Source of the DNA: Desulfobulbaceae bacterium
GTDB taxonomy: Bacteria; Desulfobacterota; Desulfobulbia; Desulfobulbales; SURF-16
Direction of reading: 5' to 3'
NCBI GenBank assembly: GCA_023230525.1
Contig: JALNXE010000097.1
Coordinates: 1 to 16,510, forward strand
Length of the DNA: 16,510 nt
Shown here: in pieces, positions 8,769-13,027 of the stretch
How the letters are laid out: every line of letters begins with the position of its first letter
How positions within the stretch are numbered: position 1 is the first letter of the stretch
Notes under the pieces: generated by a model
The model's database searches: none
What the model was told of the DNA's origin: nothing
The model's input: the letters and a program-made list of their open reading frames with translations, nothing else
Translations under genes and position numbers: made by a program

Positions 8769-9247
8769 AGATAAGTATACGGCCCTCCCGCTTTCTCTTG
8801 TTCATCTGCCTTGTCCTGTCATTTCTCCTCATCGGCTGCGCCGCCAAACAGGCCGAGCCGCCCCAGCCTGAAGCGCCGCCCCCCGTTGCGGCCCCGCCTG
8901 CAGCGGCCCCTGAACAACCCGCTCCTGTTGCCTATTTTGTCCACACCGTCACCTTGCCGGGGGAAAGCCTGTCAATCATCGCCAAATGGTACACCGGCGA
9001 TCTGAAAAACTGGGAAACTCTGGCCTGGCATAACCCGACAATCAATCCCAACCGCATTTTCAAGGGTGACCAGATCCAGATCCCCCGCGATCTCCTGGTC
9101 AGAGAGGATGCTATGACCCAGGAATTTGTCGATGAATCGCAACCCCGGGCAAAACGGAAGAGCGGCAAGCCGGGAAAAGACCAGCCGTCGGAACCGGTTA
9201 CCCATGAAGGCGTTCCCTTATTCGGCCCCAGGGATTACAGCAAATAA
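8765..9247 (+). CDS. LysM domain lipoprotein
   Basis: 160 residues from a GTG start with AGGAG 7 bases upstream. The start overlaps the kinase stop (GTGA), so translational coupling is likely. Signal peptide with lipobox LIGC (Cys25), then a Pro/Ala-rich spacer (30-55), a single LysM domain (about 58-107: HTVTLPGESLSIIAKWYTG ... IFKGDQIQIP) and a basic, probably disordered tail (125-160). It probably anchors in a membrane and binds peptidoglycan. Pairing with a kinase whose TPR domain is predicted to face the same compartment suggests it is a ligand or partner of that kinase; this is inference from the operon. Confidence 0.87.
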   Translation: MKISIRPSRFLLFICLVLSFLLIGCAAKQAEPPQPEAPPPVAAPPAAAPEQPAPVAYFVHTVTLPGESLSIIAKWYTGDLKNWETLAWHNPTINPNRIFKGDQIQIPRDLLVREDAMTQEFVDESQPRAKRKSGKPGKDQPSEPVTHEGVPLFGPRDYSK

Positions 9248-9253
9248 TCCGCC

Positions 9254-10828
9254 TCAGGGCGTGCGTTCACCCCGCATCTCGCTTTCCACCGTTATCGAGC
9301 GGCAGATGAGCATCACGAGCGGCAGCACCCCGTGCCCCTCGGTGTTGAGCAGCAGTTTGCCGCCATGATCCAGCAGAATCTTATGGGCGATATTTAAAAA
9401 GAGGCTGTTGCACCACGGTTTGTCGCGAAAAACCGGGGCAAAAGGATCACGGAAGGTGCTGGCATCACCCCCCTGGCCGAAGCGTATGGCCAAGGCTCCT
9501 CCCTCCCCATCCCCCAGCCGTATGGGCAGCTCGCTGCCTTGCCCTATGCCGAACAGGATCTCCTTGCACGCCGCGGCCAAGGCTTTTTTCATGAGCTTTC
9601 TGTCCACCGGGGCCATCACATTTGCCGTGGCTGAGGCAAACTGCGGGTGGACCTGTTTTTTGCCCAGCTCCTCCCGGCAATCATCAAGCACCTCCTGCAC
9701 CAGCAGATCCATTCTGACCAGCTGCTTTTCCGGCAGGGAAATCCGGGCAAAATCGTCCACCTCCTGCAGCACGGATTCGATGCGTTCCACGGATTTCACC
9801 ATGCTCTGCATTTTCTGCTGCTGCCCGCCTGCCTCCTGGTCCGGCCTGGCGATCCTGCGGATCAGTCCGCCCAGGGAAACCAGGGGATTTCTGACTTCAT
9901 GGGCCATGGCCTGGGCCAGGCGCACGTAAGCCGCCACCCGTTCCGTATCGATCAGCCGCGCCTCCGTGCTGCGCAGCTTATCCACCGTGTCGGCATACTT
10001 TTTCTGCAGCTCACTCCACAGCCGGGCATTCTCGATCAGGGGGGCGATGATGGCGGCAATGGACTGAAAGAGTTCCAGGTCGCTGTTACTGTACGCGCCG
10101 GGAATATTGCGGTCAAGGTAGATGAGCCCGTTGATCTGATTGTGGTAGATCAGCGGTGCGCACATGGCCGACCTGATGCGCAGATTGATGATGCTTTCCT
10201 CTTTCTTGAAGGAATCGGAGCTCAAGGCGTCTTCCAGCAGCAGGGATTCCCCGTTCTGCAGCACCCGCTTGACGATACTGCGGCTAAGCGGCAGGGCGCT
10301 GTCCCGGTAATCGCAGCACAGGGGCTTCAGGCTGCCGTCTTCCTGGAACAGGGCGACCACGCCATGGTCCTGCTGAAAATACTCCCGGCAGCTGACAAAT
10401 ATCTTTTCGCTCAGCCGGGTCACGTCACGGCTGCCGGGCAGTTCCGTGGTGATATCATAGATCAGCTCCAGCCGCCGGCGGTCCAGCTCCGGCGCCGCCC
10501 TGGCCCGGTCCAGCACATGGAGCACCACCGTCTGCTCGGCGCTTACGGCAGCAGGTGCGGGCAGCAGAAACTTCATCTTCCCCACCTGGATGGAGTCGCC
10601 GGGATGCAGAAAGGTCTTGGTGCTGATCCTGCCGCCGTTTACCCAGACCCCGTTGGTGCTCTCCAGATCCTTGATCCACAACTGATCGTCCGGGGTGGCA
10701 TCGAGCAGGGCGTGGCGGTGGGACACGGCTGGATCAGGCAGGACAAGATCCGCCTCCCTGCCGCGGCCGATCAGACAGGGCAGGCTTATGGAGTATTCTT
10801 TGCCTGTTGCGGCATCTCGAAGAATCAT
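9254..10828 (-). CDS. FHA-GAF histidine kinase-like protein with degenerate ATPase domain
   Basis: 524 residues. FHA domain (about 1-90) keeps the phosphothreonine-binding residues: GR at 21-22, SHRH at 36-39, STNG at 57-60. GAF domain about 115-275. Coiled coil, then a dimerisation/phosphoacceptor domain with an intact H box (His310 in MAHEVRNPL). The C-terminal ATP-binding region (about 405-512) keeps only outline similarity (PFAPVFRDK, ILLDHGGKLLLN): no Asn is found in the N-box position (KKALAAACKEIL), G1 lacks the Asp (IRFGQGG) and GTGLGL is replaced by CNSLFL. It is therefore probably a pseudokinase or a substrate for another kinase. The stop lies 6 bases from the convergent LysM gene. 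No Shine-Dalgarno before ATG 10828, but an upstream in-frame stop leaves no other good start. Confidence 0.88.
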   Translation of the reverse strand: MILRDAATGKEYSISLPCLIGRGREADLVLPDPAVSHRHALLDATPDDQLWIKDLESTNGVWVNGGRISTKTFLHPGDSIQVGKMKFLLPAPAAVSAEQTVVLHVLDRARAAPELDRRRLELIYDITTELPGSRDVTRLSEKIFVSCREYFQQDHGVVALFQEDGSLKPLCCDYRDSALPLSRSIVKRVLQNGESLLLEDALSSDSFKKEESIINLRIRSAMCAPLIYHNQINGLIYLDRNIPGAYSNSDLELFQSIAAIIAPLIENARLWSELQKKYADTVDKLRSTEARLIDTERVAAYVRLAQAMAHEVRNPLVSLGGLIRRIARPDQEAGGQQQKMQSMVKSVERIESVLQEVDDFARISLPEKQLVRMDLLVQEVLDDCREELGKKQVHPQFASATANVMAPVDRKLMKKALAAACKEILFGIGQGSELPIRLGDGEGGALAIRFGQGGDASTFRDPFAPVFRDKPWCNSLFLNIAHKILLDHGGKLLLNTEGHGVLPLVMLICRSITVESEMRGERTP

Positions 10829-10864
10829 AGGCAGGGCAAATCATCCCACAGGTAATTCATTGCG

Positions 10865-10902
10865 CCGAGCTCGGTTCTGCCGTAAAGCTCGGGCTCTTTT
10901 TT
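10865..10902 (+). terminator. Terminator-like hairpin plus T6 on the plus strand
   Basis: CCGAGCT (10865-10871) pairs with AGCTCGG (10886-10892), and T6 follows 4 bases later at 10897-10902. It reads as an intrinsic terminator only on the plus strand, where no gene ends nearby. On the minus strand the same stem would lie in the leader of the FHA protein. Confidence 0.4.
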
Positions 10903-10916
10903 CAGTTTTCTACCCA

Positions 10917-10945
10917 ATTATATGCCACTTGCAAAGCTATTTCAT
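10917..10945 (-). promoter_or_regulatory. Sigma70-like promoter for the FHA-GAF gene
   Basis: On the minus strand a perfect TATAAT (10922-10917) is preceded at 17 bases by ATGAAA (10945-10940). The -35 overlaps the last codons of the flavin-reductase gene. Predicted leader is about 80 bases and includes the stem at 10865-10892. Confidence 0.5.
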
Positions 10946-11473
10946 TTTCGAGGCCAATTTGATCGTCTCGCCGACCACCATGAAGAGGCCCTTGCCGCGG
11001 TGATGGATGGTGCGCGGGTCGTCCACGGCGGGGTTGAGCCAGGCCTTGACCACCTCAAGAATAAAGAGGTTGTAAGCGGTGACCATCTGCCGGTCAACGA
11101 CCTGGCATTCCAGATTGGCGTAACACTCGTCGATGAGCGGAGCCTGGATGGTTGAGGCCGGGGCCGGGGTGAGGCCGAAGTGCTGGAACTTATCAAGCTC
11201 GCGGCCGGAGGTGTTGCCGCAGCCCACCACCTTTTCCGCCAGCTCCACGGTGGGGATGTTGATCACGCATTCCCCGGTCTCTTCAAGGATTTCGAAGGTG
11301 AAGTTGTTGCCGCTGATCACGCAGGCCAGCACCGGCGGCTCAAAATCCAGCATGGTGTGCCACGACATGGCCATGATGTTGGCCCGCACCGCCCGGGCCG
11401 TGCTGACCAGCACCACCGGCCCCGGTTCGAGCAGGCCGTAGACCTCGGATAAGGGATACGATATTTTCTCCAT
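10937..11473 (-). CDS. Flavin reductase-like domain protein (flavoredoxin type)
   Basis: 178 residues from ATG 11473, which has GGAGG 7 bases upstream. The frame stays open to 11650, but that extension translates a REP-like repeat and is not protein-like. The whole length is one FMN-binding split-barrel domain of the flavin-reductase family: PVVLVSTARAVRANIMAMSW near the N-terminus, FEPPVLACVISGNNFTFEIL, GECVINIPT and CGNTSGRELDKFQHFGL. Members bind FMN and move electrons between NAD(P)H, flavin and partner proteins; in sulfate reducers the flavoredoxin branch serves electron transfer. The exact substrate cannot be read from the sequence. It follows the FGE gene on the same strand but is separated by about 275 bases with a REP pair, so it is probably independent of the island. 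Confidence 0.88.
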   Translation of the reverse strand: MEKISYPLSEVYGLLEPGPVVLVSTARAVRANIMAMSWHTMLDFEPPVLACVISGNNFTFEILEETGECVINIPTVELAEKVVGCGNTSGRELDKFQHFGLTPAPASTIQAPLIDECYANLECQVVDRQMVTAYNLFILEVVKAWLNPAVDDPRTIHHRGKGLFMVVGETIKLASKMK

Positions 11474-11480
11474 TGCCGCA

Positions 11481-11485
11481 CCTCC
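11481..11485 (-). promoter_or_regulatory. Strong ribosome binding site for the flavin-reductase gene
   Basis: GGAGG on the minus strand, 7 bases before ATG 11473. It decides the start against the longer open frame that runs into the REP pair. Confidence 0.8.
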
Positions 11486-11561
11486 GTTTGCGAAGATTTT
11501 CGATCGCTCAAATTTATTAGAATATGCAGCGCACCACGCTCCACCGAACGGGCCACGGAAC

Positions 11562-11630
11562 GTAGGAGCGGGCCATGCCCGCGACCTCTGCCATTGCGAA
11601 AACACCTTTGTCGCGGGCATGGCCCGCTCC
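11562..11630. repeat. REP-like inverted pair, copy B
   Basis: GGAGCGGGCCATGCCCGCGA (11565-11584) is repeated exactly, inverted, at 11611-11630 around a 26-base spacer. Each arm is itself a small palindrome (GCGGGC-CAT-GCCCGC), the design of REP elements found in inverted pairs. The outer bases GTA/ACA extend the left and right ends. A related pair is at 12854-12917. Confidence 0.85.
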
Positions 11631-11682
11631 ACAAACCCATGGTGAGTCAATCTTTTTTTGCAGACCCTGGCCCAGGGAGCTT

Positions 11683-11708
11683 GACCGGCGCGCTCCGCCG
11701 CGCCAGTC
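11683..11708. other. Conserved GC-rich hairpin 40 bases after variable tail B
   Basis: GACCGGCGCG (11683-11692) pairs with CGCGCCAGTC (11699-11708) around a 6-base loop, with one wobble or mismatch. The same hairpin with the same loop follows the other FGE gene (12971-12996). No T-run follows on the minus strand, so it is not an ordinary terminator. DGR targets often carry a hairpin or cruciform just downstream of the variable repeat; that role is inference. Confidence 0.6.
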
Positions 11709-11748
11709 CGCCCCTGTGTTCCGTCTTCACCCTGCCTACTGGCCTGTG

Positions 11749-12579
11749 CTATTGACCTCGGGAAAGACGCAGCCCGAAGTAGCCGTAGCGATAGCCCGGA
11801 ACAAGGGCGAGGCGGCTGGTCGAGCGCACAAGGCGGCCGTTGTGGCGCCAGCTGCCGCCACGCAGAACACAGCCGAGGCCGGTATCAGGACCCTGGGGGT
11901 CAATCACCGTGCCGGCCGCGTAATCACCATACCAGTCAGCGCACCACTCATACAGGTTGCCGTGCATCTCATAGAGCCCCCAGTTATTACAGGGCAGCGA
12001 CTTGACGGTCACCGTCTTTTGCCGGAATTGTCCCTTTTCCCCGTCATGATAGGGATTATTGCCGTCATAGTTTACCTGCTCGGTGCTGATCTGCGGGCCG
12101 AAGCTGAAGGGGGTAAGGGTGCCGGCCCGGCAGGCATATTCCCACTGGGCCTCCGTAGGCAATCGCAGATCAAGTTCCGGTATCATACTGTTGATCCGGC
12201 TGATAAACTCCATGCTGTCATCCCAGCTCACCGAATCCACAGGCAGACTGTTATCACCGGTAAAATGGCTGGGATTGTTGCCCATCACCGCCTGCCACAG
12301 CCCCTGGGTGCAGGCCGTATCGGCCAGCCAGAAGCCCTGGCTCAGCACCACCTCATGCTGCAGTTCATTATCATATCGCCCCGGCTCATCCGGCGGCGAG
12401 CCCATCAAGAAACGGCCGGGCGGAATCCAGCGCAGCTGCTGCCGAACCCCTTTACAGGCAAAGGACTGCCACAGGCCGTACTTATCCTGGCCCCAGTCAA
12501 CGGCCCAGGGATAGGGAAAGGTTGGCGGGCTCAGGCCTGCTTGGCGCGGGTCTTGCCTAGGAACGTTCAATGCATCCAT
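11749..12579 (-). CDS. Stand-alone FGE/SUMF1-domain protein, probable DGR target (copy B)
   Basis: 276 residues. After a 20-residue proline-rich head, the sequence is one formylglycine-generating-enzyme-like (C-lectin fold) domain: PGRFLMGSP (54-62), TQGLWQAVMGNNPSHF (91-106), PVDSVSWDDSMEF, LRLPTEAQWEYACRAGT (138-154), NNWGLYEMHGNLYEWC (198-213), LRGGSW (239-244) and the closing GLRLSRGQ. The copper-binding Cys pair of true FGE, normally just after RGGS-aromatic, is absent (RHNGRLVRS), so it is probably a binding scaffold, not a sulfatase activator. It is paralogous to residues 618-874 of the 13028-15652 protein; the last 38 codons form the variable tail. The start overlaps the small accessory-like gene by 13 bases, suggesting coupling; the nearest GGAGG is 16 bases upstream. 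No signal peptide is seen. Confidence 0.88.
   Translation of the reverse strand: MDALNVPRQDPRQAGLSPPTFPYPWAVDWGQDKYGLWQSFACKGVRQQLRWIPPGRFLMGSPPDEPGRYDNELQHEVVLSQGFWLADTACTQGLWQAVMGNNPSHFTGDNSLPVDSVSWDDSMEFISRINSMIPELDLRLPTEAQWEYACRAGTLTPFSFGPQISTEQVNYDGNNPYHDGEKGQFRQKTVTVKSLPCNNWGLYEMHGNLYEWCADWYGDYAAGTVIDPQGPDTGLGCVLRGGSWRHNGRLVRSTSRLALVPGYRYGYFGLRLSRGQ
11752..11865 (-). other. Candidate DGR variable repeat B
   Basis: Codons 239-276 of the stand-alone FGE protein. Against the tail of the other FGE copy, hand alignment finds differences at about 13 first, 8 second and only 2 third codon positions, plus one missing codon. Most differing codons end in C or T, and some remain AAC or AAT, as expected if AAY codons in a template were mutated at their adenines. 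The last 24 bases up to and including the stop are identical in both copies, like the invariant anchor (IMH-like) of DGR targets. Confidence 0.72.
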
Positions 12580-12806
12580 GCCATTTCGTCCAGCACCTCC
12601 CGGAAGTCGATTTTCCCCTTGCCGGCGACATCGCCGTTTTCAACCCGGTGCAGATAACAGATGCAAAACGACCAGAAGCTGTTGCAGACGTCCGCCACGA
12701 ACTGCTTTTCCACCGCGGCGATGCGGTGCTGGCCGCAAAAACGGTTCAACGCCTCCACAGCCTCCATATCCCCATGGGCGGGGACGGTGAAAAATTGAAA
12801 TCTCAT
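12567..12806 (-). CDS. Short DGR accessory-like protein (N-terminal half of the HRDC-type accessory), possible remnant
   Basis: 79 residues from ATG 12806, with AGGAG 4 bases upstream. The sequence MRFQFFTVPAHGDMEAVEALN, then HRIAAVEKQFV, NSFWSFCICYL and KIDFREVLDE match, from memory of the family, the N-terminal domain of proteins that sit beside DGR reverse transcriptases and normally continue into a longer region with an HRDC domain. Here the homology stops right after REVLDE and the frame ends with MAWMH. Either it is a truncated leftover or a minimal one-domain version. It lies between the two FGE genes on the same strand and overlaps the start of the downstream one. No reverse transcriptase or Avd gene is in the window. 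The family call rests on pattern memory and should be tested by profile search. Confidence 0.6.
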   Translation of the reverse strand: MRFQFFTVPAHGDMEAVEALNRFCGQHRIAAVEKQFVADVCNSFWSFCICYLHRVENGDVAGKGKIDFREVLDEMAWMH

Positions 12807-12810
12807 TGCT

Positions 12811-12815
12811 CTCCT
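12811..12815 (-). promoter_or_regulatory. Ribosome binding site for the accessory-like gene
   Basis: AGGAG on the minus strand, 4 bases before ATG 12806. It supports this start against a longer open frame whose upstream part translates the REP pair. Confidence 0.65.
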
Positions 12816-12853
12816 TTCTTCCAAGCAGCTCCAATGCAAGCCATCTTGCGGCA

Positions 12854-12917
12854 GGAGCGGGCCATGCCTGCGACCTTTGGCATCGCGGCAACACATATCG
12901 CGGGCATGGCCCGCTCC
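12854..12917. repeat. REP-like inverted pair, copy A
   Basis: GGAGCGGGCCATGCCTGCGA (12854-12873) faces its inverse TCGCGGGCATGGCCCGCTCC (12898-12917) across 24 bases, with one mismatch between the arms. The spacer resembles that of copy B (CCTTTGGCATCGCGG against CCTCTGCCATTGCGA), so the pairs are related as units and are not two independent insertions of single arms. Confidence 0.85.
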
Positions 12918-12970
12918 TACAAACCCATGGTGAGTCAACCTTTTTCTTGCGGGCACCGGCACCGGAGGCT

Positions 12971-12996
12971 GACCGACGCGCTCCGCCGCGCCTGTC
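12971..12996. other. Conserved GC-rich hairpin 31 bases after variable tail A
   Basis: GACCGACGCG (12971-12980) and CGCGCCTGTC (12987-12996) flank the same 6-base loop CTCCGC seen at 11693-11698. Two positions deviate from perfect pairing, one of them a wobble. The loop and inner stem are conserved between copies although the bases between stop and hairpin are not. Confidence 0.6.
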
Positions 12997-13027
12997 CGCC
13001 CCGGTGCTCCTGCCCTGCCTGCCTGAC

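Larger units (their letters stand above)
11562..12516 (-). repeat. Copy B of a roughly 950-base duplicated unit (FGE domain plus 3' flank)
   Basis: Same orientation and same order as 12854-13801: FGE domain, identical final bases and stop, GC hairpin, a shared GACTCACCATGGGTTTGT stretch and a REP pair. The coding halves are clearly diverged paralogues. The 3' flanks are patchily identical. Confidence 0.7.

Noticed and set aside
11474..11650. N-terminal extension of the flavin-reductase frame to 11650
   Set aside because: It translates the REP pair and its flank, and GGAGG is placed correctly only for ATG 11473.
11631..11671. REP hairpin plus downstream T-run (11652-11659) as a terminator on the plus strand
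   Set aside because: The T-run lies more than 20 bases after the stem, and no plus-strand gene ends there.
11749..12579. FGE proteins as true sulfatase-activating enzymes
   Set aside because: No catalytic Cys pair, no sulfatase gene nearby, and the corresponding stretch is the variable region.
11562..12920. CRISPR array formed by the repeated GGAGCGGGCC units
   Set aside because: Only two inverted pairs more than 1.2 kb apart, with palindromic arms and similar spacers; no regular direct repeats.
12807..12962. N-terminal extension of the accessory-like frame to 12962
   Set aside because: The extra residues are encoded by REP copy A; AGGAG precedes ATG 12806.
12807..13027. A DGR template repeat or reverse transcriptase fragment between the FGE copies
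   Set aside because: This interval holds only the hairpin, the shared flank and the REP pair; I found no third copy of the variable repeat and no reverse transcriptase motif in any frame.
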